Notes: generated by a model not told the origin, from the sequence alone. 64,000 nt of DNA from Parasponia andersonii (GCA_002914805.1 JXTB01000164.1:141136-205135); one strand, 5' to 3'; positions 35,991-48,817 are shown, counted from the stretch's first letter. Numbers and translations: made by a program.

Positions 35991-36065
35991 GTTAGTAGAC
36001 ACTTATTCTCATTATATTAGTAGACACTTATTCTCATTATATTAGTAGACACTTATTCTCATTAT
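35991..36065 (+). repeat. 25-bp x 3 tandem array inside the Copia pol fossil
   Basis: Three copies of ttagtagacacttattctc plus attat lie head to tail (35991-36015, 36016-36040, 36041-36065). Copies two and three are identical and the first differs only at its first base. One unit codes for the integrase-region phrase VDTYSHY, so a coding piece was triplicated after the element decayed. Confidence 0.9.
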
Positions 36066-36272
36066 AAGAAGTATAATTAATCATTTTTTTTTACCTAACT
36101 CGCTATAGGAAGAAAACTAAAGATAGGTCTATATATTTCAAATAAAGTTCTCACTAAAATAATAGCTAAAACCTCATATAAGCCATAGATAAGCAAGAGG
36201 CCTAGCATTAGGCACTTGCATATCTGAGGTCATCTAGTTGAAGCTAGGCCATACAAGTTAAATGAAAAGAAA

Positions 36273-36497
36273 TTGGACTCAAGAACAATCAGTTGCTACT
36301 TTATTAGATATTTTGAAAGGTCAAAGGGATATAAGTTCTATCATCTCATAACAAAGTTCTTTTCAGAGATAGGGAATGCCAGATTCTATGAGAATGTTGA
36401 GTTTCGGGGGGAGATAAGGTTAAAAAATATTGTCTTTGAAGAGGGATTCGTCTATCTTCTTACAGTTACTATTGAAACATCATGCTCCTATACCTGA
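36273..36497 (+). pseudogene. Copia pol fragment, longest open part
   Basis: An open stretch of about 74 codons contains the family phrases RSKGYKFYH, GNARFYENVEF and VFEEGF, matching the segment between integrase and reverse transcriptase of Copia polyproteins. It is only a remnant of a polyprotein over 1000 residues long. Confidence 0.75.
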
Positions 36498-38607
36498 TAT
36501 TATTGAAGATGCAAATTCAAGTTACAAAACAATATTCAGCAACTCCCCTATCCAAAATAAGAAAATTGTTCCTATAGAGCAAACTTAAAAACCTCAGGAG
36601 AAAGTGTCATTAAGTAAATCTATTAGGAAAAGGATAAGTATGACTTTGGATATTTATATTATTTATATCTAAGAACGTGTATTTGATATGAGAGTGGAAA
36701 ATAATTGTATTATTTTTACTCAAGCCAAATAATGATCTAACTCCTAAAAGTGGATAGATGCCATGTAAAATGAAATGAAATCTATAAGGACAATGATGTT
36801 TAGGATCTCATCAACTTGCCAGAAAGTGCAAATAAAATTTTAAGATCAAGAGGGATTCAAAAGGTAATATCAAGATATATAAGGTTCGTTAATTCTAAGG
36901 ATTTTACTTAAACAGAAGACATTATCAATAAAGAGACTTTCTCTCCAATTCTAATGAAAGACTCTTTTAGGATTATTTTGACACTGGTAACCCATTCTAA
37001 TATGGAGATACATTAGGTAGATTTAAAGAATGTAAGTTCCCCATGACTATATCATAGATTTCATTAAATCATTTTCTGATTTAGTTTTGAGAAAAATTAA
37101 GTTGATTGTTAAAAATATCACAAGTTTAGTAGAAACAAGTTTAGTAGAAACAAGTTTATCTTCCTAGTTCTATATATTAATAACATATTTTGGCTAGCGA
37201 CAATATAGGCTTGTTGTACGAAACTAAGATATTTCTATCGAAAAATCTTAATACAAAAGATCTTTAGGATGTCTCTTTTATACTATGAATGTATATACAT
37301 CAAGATCACACTTGAGGTATCCTTAAGATATCATAAAAGTACTATATCGAAAATATGCTTAATAGATTTGCCATAACGGATTATGCTCAAAAAGATACAT
37401 CCGTTGCTAGGGGTAATTAATCCAGTCTAAGTCAGTGCCCCTAAATGATATTGTAGTTAAGAAGATATAGAAATTTTCTTGTGCATTGGTAATAAGGAGT
37501 CATATATGCTTAAGAATGTTAGGTAGATATCTAAGTAACCCTTATATAGATCATTAGAAAGCAATAAGATGGGTTATATAGTATTTCGAGAGAACAATAG
37601 ACTGTATATACTCACTCGTTGGAAATTGAAAAGTTAAGAAGATCATTGGGTATTTCGATTCTAATTTTGTTGAATGTCTAAATAGCTAGATATCTATTTC
37701 TAGTTATGTATGTACTTGCAAACTAGAAGAGCTATTTTGAACGAGTGTTAAACAAGCACTCACAACTTCTTCCAACATAGAGGCAAAGTATAATTATCTT
37801 ATTATGAGATATCGAATCATGGAATATAACTACAGAACTTTATCACCGAGCTGCAAATTATAGTTGATGGTATTAAAAGACCATTGAAGTTTTATTGTGA
37901 TAATAAAATTATATTATTATATTCTAATAATAACAGAATTTTTGAAGTCGAGACTCATAGACTTTAAGTTTCATATTATTAAATAAAAAAATCAGAGTTG
38001 GTAAGTATCTAAAGAATATTTAAGTACGAACTCCATAATAGTGGCCACTCACCAAGAGTTTACTGCCTAAGGTATTTCCTAAGCATATCATTCAAATATG
38101 TGTTGTGTTTAAGATGTACCATTTTAATAGGAGTTCGTAGTTTAGTTTGAATATTTTTTGGTGATACTTATTCATTGTTTAATTCACTACAATATTTAGT
38201 TGATGAATTTTCATATAGACTTTAATTTTTATTATTATTATTATTATTATTGCTATGGTTTAGCATAAAGTTTGCAGTAATGCATTAAGTGGAAAGAATA
38301 CGGTTGATCTCATTTAAGTTTAAGTTAGACCAGTTGGAAATATGCATCTTTAATATCATATTATGCGTAATTTCTATGCCAAATTCTATACTCTATCTCT
38401 GTCATTCGGTTATACTACTGTACTAATTATTAAGGGTTTTATTTGTTATTTCATAAGTGCAGCAATAACCACTTTGGTCTCATGTTAGTATGTCTGATGG
38501 ACCATATTGTTACTTTTGAGATATTTTAGAATGATATAGCTTTTCATGGCATACTTAAGTTCAACAATATAATTATCTTGGGTATATATGTGGCCCAAGT
38601 GGGAGAT

Positions 38608-39060
38608 TGTTAGGAAATTATATATTTTTATTGGTTTACATATTTAATTTAATTATATTGTAGCCATATTATTTTGTTTATGGACCCCACCTAGTGATAT
38701 AATTGAGTTGGGACAAGAATATCTATCTAGGTATGGACTAATAATATGGATACCCAGTTAGACAATCTAATTAGGGCTGACAAATACTTTAATTAAGTTG
38801 CCTATATAAAGAAAACTATATGGTTATAGTCCATACACCAAAAATTATACGTACGCTACTCTCTCTTAATCACAATCACTGAGAAAGAAACCCATTGAGT
38901 GAACATTCAGAATTTTGGTTGTAGAAGATCACTAACCTCAAGCACACAGTCTTGTAACACTTCTGTTATCATGATCAAATCTTAAGGCTCTAATCGCTAT
39001 ATACACAGGTATTCTCAATAATCTTAATTCCTAACTATTTGATGTGAATGATCAATAAGA
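38608..39060 (+). repeat. 3' LTR of the Copia remnant
   Basis: It starts TGTTAGG directly after a polypurine tract. It contains a TATA-type promoter, gcctatataaag, near 38800, followed by transcript-leader-like sequence. The right end is uncertain because no second LTR is available for comparison. Confidence 0.6.
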
Positions 39061-41930
39061 TTGTATTAAGTTATTTTTAATCCATGTTTATGTCTACTAA
39101 AAGTACCAACTTCGAAAAATTTTATCAAGATAAAAGCTAGGATAAAAATATCTACTACATTGTCCATATTTCTATGACATTATTTATATTTTTAAGTATT
39201 GATATAGAAATGAAAGATATTAATGCCAAAAGTATTCATAAATTATCCATAATATCTACTAATATTTATTAATATCATGAACATCTAATATATATATATA
39301 TACATATATCAAAATATACGTAATGTTGAAATTAACTAAGAAGTTTCTCTTTTTTTTTTTCTAAAAAACTTTAATCTGTGGTACATTTTCTTCCCTCTTT
39401 TACTAAAGATAACGTTATTATATTATTTAACTTAAACTTATTAAAGAACTACAAGTCGACAATAGGACGAGTTTAAGAAATATATATGTAGTATATTAAC
39501 AAATACATAAGTATCTTGGCAAATGTATTGTTTAGAATCTTTAGATCAATATTGGTATTTGTAGAATCTATATAATATTTTCTAACCTCCTAAAAACTCG
39601 TTTAACTCCTTCTTATATTAAAGACAATTGAAATTTGAAATATTTGGTATTTAATTATTATGTTGTAATTTATTTAATGCATTTTTAGTGGAGAGTATTT
39701 AGAATATTATGGTGCCTAACATCATATAATGTATCAGTTTGGTACTAATTAATTATAATTATCTGTAAGGTGAGATCTTGCTTATTTATTAGAATCACCT
39801 AATATTAAATTAATACATTATTATAGTATTAGACACCACTGATACCCATAATATTACTTTATTATAAATATAACTATTAATGTATAATAGTGTTGATTTC
39901 CTATTATAATTGTGATGATGTTACTATATAATATACAATATATAAGAGAAAAAAATTCTCATATTCAAGCAAATATGTATTATTTTTTTATCATTAATCT
40001 AGCTCAAATCAATCTATTTTAATTGTTTCAAAATTTTATAAAGTTTTATTAAAAAAATTATAGTTGCTTTTAAAGTTCTTTTTTCTATTATATCTATATA
40101 CTAAATGTAATAGGAAAAACTTTATAAAATATATGTGTTATTCTGATCAAAAGATGTAAGAATTTTGACCTTTTGTGTTTATTCTATTCAACAAACTTTT
40201 TGGAGATTTCTACAATACAATTCTTATTTTTAACTTTATCATTGTAACCCTTTTAATGATCGTTCGATCTAGATTTGATGGCTTAAATGACATGAGATGC
40301 AAAAGGGGAAATATGTACCAAACTATATATGATTATTTCTTTTTGTTAAAAATTATAGAAGGAAAAAAATTCTTCTTCCTTCTTCTTAATTAGGCAACCT
40401 TTTCCCTTCCCATGGGCCGTGACCATCTATTGTTGACTAAGAAAGAAAAGTGTAAGTCATTTTTGTCTTTTTTTTTTTTTAAAAAAAAAGAGTTTTTTTT
40501 CCAAGAGTTAAAAATCTGAATATCAGAATCTTCCACATTGGTATATTGTTGAGCACAAACTCCACTTTTATCAAATCAATTATTTTTCTTTTTTTCTTTG
40601 CTTTGTTTCTTCGGTAGCTAAACATAGATCCCACTTTATCATTTTAATTATTTTTCTCTAAACAATCCCAAGTTTGTAATCGGAGATGTATGCTTCTGAA
40701 AACTCCATTCTTGAATTCCTTTTGAATGACGATTTTGATTCATAGGAAAATAAGAATTTTTTTTGAATTAAAAAAAATTATTTAGATCAAATAACAAAGA
40801 ATGCATCCCATTTGACCTTTCATTTCTAAAAATTGATGATTTCAATACAGAACTAAGTTTCTTTTTAAAAAAAATGAAAAAGAAAAGATTAGATAAAAAA
40901 CCCAGATCAAGAGATATGGAAAATATAATCAAATATTAATATGAAACTTTGAAGAATCAAAAATGATTTTCTTTTTGGCTGAATGGAGAGTTCTGATTGT
41001 GTTTCCTACAATCAATTATTACAAATTGTTTATATTTTTTGGGTAAAAAATGAGATTCCTCCATATGTTTTGATTTATCTGAGTTCCTTTTTTTCTTCTC
41101 TTGCTTGAATTTAATCAGATACTTTCTAATTTTTTCCATCATTTTTTTTCAAAAACCAAAAAATTAAAATATAAATTTTGAGGTGTATATATAAACAAAT
41201 TCTATGCAGAGAGTTGTAGACACCGAACAAAGGTAAACAATAAGAAAAAAGCATAAAAATATATTTATTTTTTTTTTCATCTTTTTATACTAGCAATTAG
41301 AAGTTTATCTCCATTTGAGGTGCAAAAAGAGATATAATTACTGAAGAGAGATAATAAAGACGACTAAGAGATAGAGAATGAGAAAAGGACATAGATGGAA
41401 TTAATTTGGACCCTAGTTGACATTTTTGGGACATACAAGTTTTTTGGATATAAATATGACCAATTTTTTTGAGTTTATGGAGAAGGAAATAAGAGCTTTC
41501 CAAAATTGCCCCTAGTTGATAAGTGGAAGCTGGTGTGATATTTAATGCATTAAATGCATTTTCCCTCTTTTTTCTATTTCATTTCTTTTTTCTCTCTTCC
41601 ATTGTATTTGTTTTTCTCTTTCCTCTTTTCACAGCCATGTTCTTCCTCTCTCCCTTTTTGTTTATTTATTTTTTCTTTTCTTGTTAAAGCATTCTTAATT
41701 GAATAAAAGAGCAAAACTTATTACTTGGATCTTATTTGATAGTTTTGGTATTTGAAAACTTGTATCTTATAAAGTAAATATGTACTTTATTTTACAAAAT
41801 ATTTGATAATGAATGATCAACATTAAAAAAGGTCTATGATAGTGGTAGAGAAAATGTTGTGCTAAAATATTCATGTATTTTTGCTAAACTATTCATCTTC
41901 TTCGTATAGTGGTGATCTAGACGTCCTAAA
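39061..41930. other. AT-rich intergenic DNA, no gene
   Basis: Low-complexity sequence with poly-T and poly-A runs. Open stretches here are short and match no family I know. Confidence 0.4.
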
Positions 41931-41934
41931 TCAA

Positions 41935-42640
41935 GTAGTTTATAACCTCATGTTAATAACTATTTGACCTTAGGTCAATTACTACTACCACAACTTGACT
42001 TAGAGTCATTAACTACTAGACGTGAGGTAAAAAATCACTTGACTAGCCCTTGACCCTATGTCACATGAATCAGGTAGTACTTGACCTTAGGTCAATAACT
42101 ACTTGATCTGAAACAACATACAATAAAAATACAAATGAGGACTTAGACTCTTCTTCTTCGGTAATAGGGACTTAGATGACGACTTTTTTATTTTTCCCGC
42201 CAACATCCTGGTTGTAGATTTCGTAAACTCTTTCTTACCTTTGGCTGACTCACTTTTTGTCTTTCTGAGATTTCTACGTTCTTTTAGATACGAAAAATTA
42301 ATTGAAAAGCTTAAATATGGACTTGGATGAATGATCTTTTGAGTTTAATGATGGTTTTCTGTAGTTTTCATAGTCAGACATAAGAAATTCTACATATTTA
42401 ATCAAAATAAAATATAGTTCATGTTAATTACAACTAAATGAACCAATTAAATAAACAATATATTAATTATAACTTGACCTCAGTTAGGTAAATAATTTAT
42501 GATCTTATGTAATTAAAAATTTGCCATGAGATCAAAATCTACTTGACTCCAAGTAAAGAAGTACTTGACCTTAAGTCAAATGGATCTTGATCTTTGCAGA
42601 GGTCAAGTCGAACTTAACATCTGCTGAAGTCAAGTGGGCT
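41935..42640. repeat. cluster of TTGACY motifs and ttgaccttaggtcaa palindromes
   Basis: About ten TTGACC or TTGACT hexamers occur in two groups (about 41960-42095 and 42470-42640), several in near-palindromes such as tgaccttaggtca. TTGACY is the core of the plant W-box bound by WRKY factors. The spacing and partial repetition of neighbouring words (ataactac) suggest decayed tandem duplication rather than a designed enhancer. No gene lies nearby. Confidence 0.55.
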
Positions 42641-45600
42641 TTATTGGCAAGTGCATGGGGTAGGATCATGTCAATCAAGAGTCTTGTCAGCTTTTCTATA
42701 GTGTTGGTTGATAGTTTGGTCATAGTATATTAGTCATTTGTGCTCTAATTTTTGGTCCTAGAAAACTTATTATTAGAGATAGTCCTGAAAATTTCCAAAA
42801 TAGTCCAAACTGGTCCTATTCGCATCATTTTCTCATAGAGAAGGGCAAATGGAGGAGAGAGATGAGTTATTTTTTTTTTCTTTTTAAGCTTTGATTCACT
42901 ATGGATAAATGCACCCAAGGCTTGCTTTTCGTGGGTCATCCTTCCATTTAAATTAATTCTCAGCTGTTAACTATGATTATATCCCTACAACCATTTATTG
43001 GGATTGTATAATAGAATAGACTAACTTTTTTTCTCCTTTATATCTTCATTTTTTTTTAGTTTTTGCCTATATTATATTCACAAATCTATATAATTTATTT
43101 GTTATAAAAGGGTTAGTGCAGTACTTCTACCTTTTTTGGATAGTCTTTCCTGAATAGTGATCAACACCTCATGATTATAACTCCACATATCATTTATTTA
43201 TTATTGTACTGTAGATAAAAGTGTGTATATTTTTTTTGGCAGTGAGTTGGTCACGGTTTGTGCTCTTATTTTAGAGTTATTGGCACATTTGGTCCCTTAA
43301 CTCTGTTTGTCGTTATGATTTGGCTTTTATATTTTTTATTTTGGTAATTAAGTCTCTTAACTTATTGATGGTTAGTAATTTAAGGCCAAAAGGCAAATGG
43401 TGTTAAACGGGGTAATAGAAAGAATCACATATTATGTATATGAGTACCAAAAATGCCCCCCTCTTCCAAAAAAAAAAAAAACAACTGAAATTATAGAAAA
43501 AAATAGGTTGAAGAAATGGAAAAACCCAATAACTTGAGAAGCAACCATAGAAAAACTAAAGTTAGATCTGCTACAAGATAGTCTCAATAAACACCTACCA
43601 CACGCCTCGACTTGGCTTCTGTCATCCTCAACAATCTCTCCCTCTACCCTAAGAGAATAGAGAAGTTTGTTCCTTTTACCACCTCGTTGTATGTGGTCTG
43701 AACCGAGTTGATGTTAATAAGGGCGTTCCTCTCACTACCTCTATATACGTTATCAGAATCGTAGATAACTCCAATAAGGCATTGGTTAACGACCATTTAC
43801 ATCATAGAGATCTATTGGGTTTTCTTGATATTCATGGTTAATATTTCTTTTTTATTAAAAAAAATCACCTTTTGGAATTGAAAATCTAATTCTCGATCTT
43901 GTTGATTCATCCTCACATTAAAAAATAATGGATGATTTATCTCCATATAAATAAATAAATAAATAATAATGGCTGAAAGGAACTTGTGGTTTGATGAAGG
44001 TTTGAGTGATTTAGGTTAAGAATTTTGGGTTTCAAATTATTTTTTTAATTATCTTTTTATCTCGTGTTCTTTCAATTTTTTTTTCATTATATTATTTTAT
44101 TTTCCTTTTTGTTTCCTCTATTTTAATTTAGTTATTATTATTCTGAAAAAAAAAAATCAAATCCACTTACCCACACATGATCTACATATGGCTACTCTGT
44201 TAAAGTTAACTCCAATTTCTAATTTGAGCTTTTTTTTGAAAAAATAAATTCGTTATTATAATGCAAAATATCTTTACTATAACATTTTGAATTAGAAGAG
44301 AAAATCTTCCAATAAATAAGCTAATTCTCTAGTTCTAAAGCTATTCTAACCAATTCATAAGTAAATAAATTGATTATAATGCAAGGAAAAAAGGGGAAAA
44401 AAAGAAGAAAGTAAATGCATTCAATAGTAAACAAAATATCAGTATACTTGACTTAAATAATTGAAGATTTTCGGTCAATATACCTGACCGATAGTAATAC
44501 TAACCCTCTTTATAGTTAGCAAGCTTATGATCTCACTATGATCATATTTTTGAAATAATTATAGTTGCCAAATGCGTGTTTTACTTACCATGTGTATGTA
44601 AGTTATTGTATCCCACCGAAGGGGGAGACTATCAGTTTCCCTCTTTCGATCTTTATAATTAGTTTTTTTAATTGTACATTTAATATATTCTTTCCATATC
44701 ATGATATCATGATAAAAGAATAAAGACCTAAATTTATAACAAGATATAGGTAAAAAATCAGATAAAATAAAGATATTCCTTTGGCCTTATGATTCAATAA
44801 AAGTCATAAACAAAAATCATAGTTAAATATTGAAAATAGATAACATTAAAAATCTAGTTAGTTAATAAAGCAGATTTACCCAAAAATAAAATAATAGACT
44901 CCGAAATAAAGAAAATGAACTCAAACCGAAAGCATTAACATGGGTAAAATTAAATTAAACGAAAAAAATAAATCTCATTTGCAGATCAATGATTATAATA
45001 TCAAGGAGTTGGCACTAATTTTGGAACACAGTAAACATATGTGTTAAAATTTTCATATTATAGTGAACATTTTCAATTGAATATAAATTATTCCATAGTT
45101 AACATTTTAGTTCAAAGTAAATAATGTAAATCTTTCCTCCCAAATTTATTAATAGAAGAAATAAGTTTATTTCCATAATTCTAATGATATGTAACACTGT
45201 GTCAACTGCTATTAAGCACAATAAATTTCATGTAACATTGTGCTAACTACCAGTATACAAATAAATTTCAACTATGTATATAAGTATAGCAAATTGTTTA
45301 ATGACAATGTAATAGTATAAATATAAAGATATGTAATTAATTTAAATAGGTAGTTTACATATCTCTTTAGCACATATTATTGATTAAATACATACAAAGA
45401 TAAATAAGTGAGGAAAAGTAACTATATTACCTAAGCGATTTCAATATATCAGGAATACGATAGAAGGTTTAGTTTGGAGTTGGAATATCTCTTGTAATAA
45501 TAGATTCAAGTGGAATAAGGATTTCCTCTAACTAAACAAGTTCATGAATCACTTGATATATGTACTATTTTATGATTTCAATCCAACTGAAGGATAAGAT

Positions 45601-45949
45601 CATTATTATAAGTATTATTACTATTAATTATATGTATATCTTTCATATTTCTTTTTCTTTTTTTTTGAGAAGAAATATAATCAATCTGTTTAGAGAAGAA
45701 ACTCGACCTTCTCATAAGTTAAAGGAAGAAACTTAATAGTAAACTCATAGTGATAAAAAGTAGTCGAGAGAATTTGAGAAAGGTCTAACTATGGACTATA
45801 GGACAAAAGCAGAGGGAGACGTAGTGAGGATATTAGTCTGGATGGGGTGCTTTCCTACTGTTTTATTAGGCAGGTCACTAGTCACTGGCAAAACTACATT
45901 CTCTGTTTCTACTAAAAGGGTTGGAGTTACCAAGGATTGATGATGAGTA
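42641..45949. other. intergenic DNA, one GC-richer patch
   Basis: No gene is supportable. A patch at about 43590-43830 is GC-richer than its surroundings and has short open stretches in several frames, which may mark a very old gene fragment. No family could be assigned. Confidence 0.35.
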
Positions 45950-46820
45950 TCTAATCTACCTTCGCTATGAGTACCTTTTAGATTGTTCTAGAGTGCCATC
46001 AGTTCTAATCGATCCAGTGTTCCTCGTAACTAATGGCCATAATTAAAACCATTACCTAATCCTCTATCCTCGTTTTCCATCAGTGCAATACATGCCTTAT
46101 ACACATGGTCAATTATTCCACAAAAGAAACAAAAATCGAGAAAGCATTCATACTTAAAATTCACCCATAATTCTTGGTGGTTATTGCCTAACCGAATTGA
46201 CAGGCCACGAGGCAAAGGAGAGTCTAAATTAAGAGAAACTTGGATGCGCAAAATATAGCCCCAACTAGCATTATAAGAGAAAGAATCTACTGCCAAACAA
46301 TTTCCAATAATATTCTCAATATGTGCATCAATTCTTTTATTCAAACATGGGAGAGGTAGGTGATAAACATGTATCTAGTAACAGCTGGTAATGAAGTCTT
46401 GGCGTTTTGGTAATGGAACCTCATCTGGTGATCGTAATACAAGGAGTTATCGTTTGAAATTCCATAGAACATTTCATAGGATTCATCATTGATCACCAAT
46501 ACATCCAAACTGGAATTGTAGAATATCATCTTCTAATTCATGCATTGTAATAGGAAAGCAGTATTTCTATATATTCGACATTACTGCAGCAAGTGCCTTT
46601 TTGTTGTAGGGTCGTATTATAAAGAGACGACCAAATAATACACAATCCAGCGAAGCAGTAGAAGTCTCCCATAAAGTATCATCAATTTTGACAACCGTCT
46701 TCTTAGTAGAAGTTAGAGCAAGAGATCCTTCAACATAATCTATTAAAGAATCCATAAAAACTAGTATCAGGATGCAAGAAAGAAAATAGAGTGATGTATA
46801 TTGCCTAAAAGTGATCATAA
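45950..46820 (-). pseudogene. LINE (L1-type) ORF1 fossil with DUF4283 and CCHC knuckle
   Basis: Three minus-strand stretches in different frames make one protein in order. The first (46818 to about 46567) has MDSLIDYVEGSLALTSTKK and LFGRLFIIRPYNKKAL, the start of DUF4283. The second (about 46529-46341) has LDVLVINDESYEMF and LPAVTRYMF. The third (46344-46030) has LNKRIDAHIENIIGNCLAVD-like residues, SLNLDSPLPRGLSIRLG, WVNFKYECFLDFCFFCG and IIDHVYKAC, the CCHC-type knuckle (CFFCGxxxHxxxxC). These match ORF1-type proteins of plant LINEs. Frameshifts and a missing ORF2 (endonuclease and reverse transcriptase) show it is dead. Confidence 0.78.
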
Positions 46821-47042
46821 TTTATAGCAGATCAATGTACTAAACATTGAACTAGAGAAGCAAACTGATGAGAAGGGTTCTATCCCATTACATACGAAAT
46901 AGTTATTATTGGTTAATGAATGTACGACACGTTCTATAAATATCTTTCTAGGTTGGCGTAAACAGCCTGAATGCGGTCATAGAGAAGTTGAGATAATTAT
47001 CCGGAGAAATTTAGGGATAGCCAATTATATATTTATATAAAG
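46821..47042. other. intergenic spacer
   Basis: Short AT-rich stretch between the LINE fossil and a MITE; nothing further is seen. Confidence 0.4.
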
Positions 47043-47270
47043 GGCACTATCTATTTATTTTTTTTTATATATGTATAGGTATTAATTTGGTCAATGAAAA
47101 TTTATCATGTATATTTTTTTTATTGTAAAAAATAAGAGAGAGAAATAACATTAATAATACACATTTTTTTTTGCACTTTATTATAACCATTGGATCACCA
47201 TGGTGATCCAACGGCTAAAAAAGAAATACCTATTAATAAGTAAAAAAAAATACCTTTTGAATTGACAACC
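47043..47270 (+). mobile_element. MITE copy d (about 228 bp), diverged
   Basis: It belongs to the family clustered at 12465-13656. It has ataggtattaatttggtcaat, then attgtaaaaaataagagaga, then the ggatcaccatggtgatcc core and caacggct, ending ttttgaattgacaacc. Its core is shortened to a perfect 18-bp palindrome where the intron copies have a longer stem. Confidence 0.75.
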
Positions 47271-48817
47271 TTATATAAATATATATATATTCAAAAAAGT
47301 CGTGATATATGAAATAAAGAGGTAACTGCCTGTTTCTGTCCTTCTTCTTTTTCTTTTCATTTTTTTCTAATGAATATCCTAAGTGTATTCAAAAAAAATA
47401 AAAAAAGATTGTATTTAGCTTCAAAGATGAACAAATAATTATATTAAAAAAGATAAAAAGATTAGAAAGTGTATGAAAGAACTATTAACATGCTTGGTTC
47501 AAAATGTTTCATAAAGACCATTGTTTATTCATTTTACAATTTAATTTTCGAAAAAGTCTTTATTAATGATTGAATAATAAGATTATTGGACGGAGAAAAC
47601 AAGGAATTGAAATAGGATTTGGGAGAATTAAATATCACATCCGATGGAAGTAAAAAATATTGTTAAAAGAGAACTATATCAGTTTTGAATCTGTACAAAA
47701 GAGAAAATCCACAAAGGGAGTGAAATAAAATCTGATCACGAAGTTAAGGGATTTAATTGCTAAAATCAAAAGTATATGGACCAAATCGTTACAATAGACA
47801 TAGTCAATGGACTAAATGTGCTAATAACCACTTATTTTAAGTTATAGCTATTTTAGTACTTGCACAAATAACATCCGGGGAGGGCTACAAAGCCCACAAT
47901 AAGGCCCATTCAGCTTCTGGTTAGTTGGGGAGTTCTGGTGAATCAAATTCTATGATCCAGCAAAATATTAGCCTACGTTGGTTAAGGAAGGCGGTACAAT
48001 ATCTCGGTCCAATCAAACAAATGTATATTTTTATATTGTAAGGTGCTTCATATATGCAAATATAGAAATTTTACGCAATATGAAAATTTCGCTTGTGTTG
48101 TTATTTCAAAAACAAGCCTAAAATTCTTTAAATCGGCAGGTGCACGTCCTTTATAAGTGCCTCTATTCTTATTAGTTTTCCAAGATATTCGTGGACATCC
48201 AACATTTTTGTCTGACATTAAACCTCGACAATTCTCTCCACGGCTATATTTTCATCCTTGGGAGTAGACATTATAACACCAAAGTAGAAATTGATATTAC
48301 TGAAGGATACAAGAGGTTCTCTGTATTTTTCGCTTTAAATTATGAGGAACCAATCTTAAACATATAATAATATTTTTCTTACATATTTAGAAAAAGCAAA
48401 AAAGTGAAAAAGGGTACAAAACCATGGGGGCGGCCAGAAACACCATAGTCCCAACGGAACTTTGCACCCGCCCACTGATTCACAATCCAACCTCGGCGGA
48501 GTTTTGGCTGTTTCGAAGAGCCGCGTCCCTGTCACGCACAAAAGTTTTGGGTCCCACAGACTCGCGCTTTCCACCAAATGTGAACCCAGCAATAGGCCAC
48601 AAAGTACAACTCTTTCCACGTCGGATCACATCCTTCGATCCCCAACACAGCTTGGAAACAATCTACGGCCACGATTCATCTGTCGTTTTTAAGTAGATGT
48701 TACCAAAGTAACATTAACACTTCCAGGGAAATGTGGAAAAAAATATCTCCAAAACATAAAATTAAAAAAAATATCTAATCCTTATCCATTAAGAGGGTGA
48801 TCCACTGAATACTCTAT
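47271..48817. promoter_or_regulatory. intergenic DNA and upstream region of the MEE14/CBP1-like gene
   Basis: The left part is AT-rich. A block at about 48420-48690 is much richer in GC and is open in several frames on both strands, but no frame resembles a known protein. It contains ccacgtcggatcac, an ACGT-type element. I read it as upstream regulatory DNA or an unrecognised old insertion. Confidence 0.4.

Larger units (their letters stand above)
34600..39060 (+). mobile_element. decayed Ty1/Copia retrotransposon, 5' LTR not found
   Basis: Fragments in all forward frames appear in the order gag, zinc knuckle, integrase, reverse transcriptase, RNase H. Near 34880-35050 gag reads NHVSKLNVLKLELSKELLV followed by YLVLISLPA. 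Near 35175-35250 a zinc-knuckle relic has CFFCKKTGYIKNDCPK. Around 36315-36460 the post-integrase part reads KGYKFYHL, then GNARFYENVEF and NIVFEEGF. Around 36750-37030 reverse-transcriptase blocks correspond to MKDSF and LVTHSNMEIH. From 37200 to 38100 blocks resemble the late pol and RNase H part. A polypurine tract, aagtgggagatt, precedes the 3' LTR. Many stops and frameshifts make it inactive. No left LTR could be recognised, so the left limit is approximate. Confidence 0.8.

Noticed and set aside
38229..38250. Short ATT microsatellite near the end of the Copia remnant
   Set aside because: Ordinary simple repeat in AT-rich DNA with no further structure.
48424..48696. Two overlapping plus-strand ORFs and one minus-strand ORF upstream of the MEE14-like gene
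   Set aside because: No frame shows known motifs; openness on both strands follows from local GC content. Kept only as a GC-rich block.
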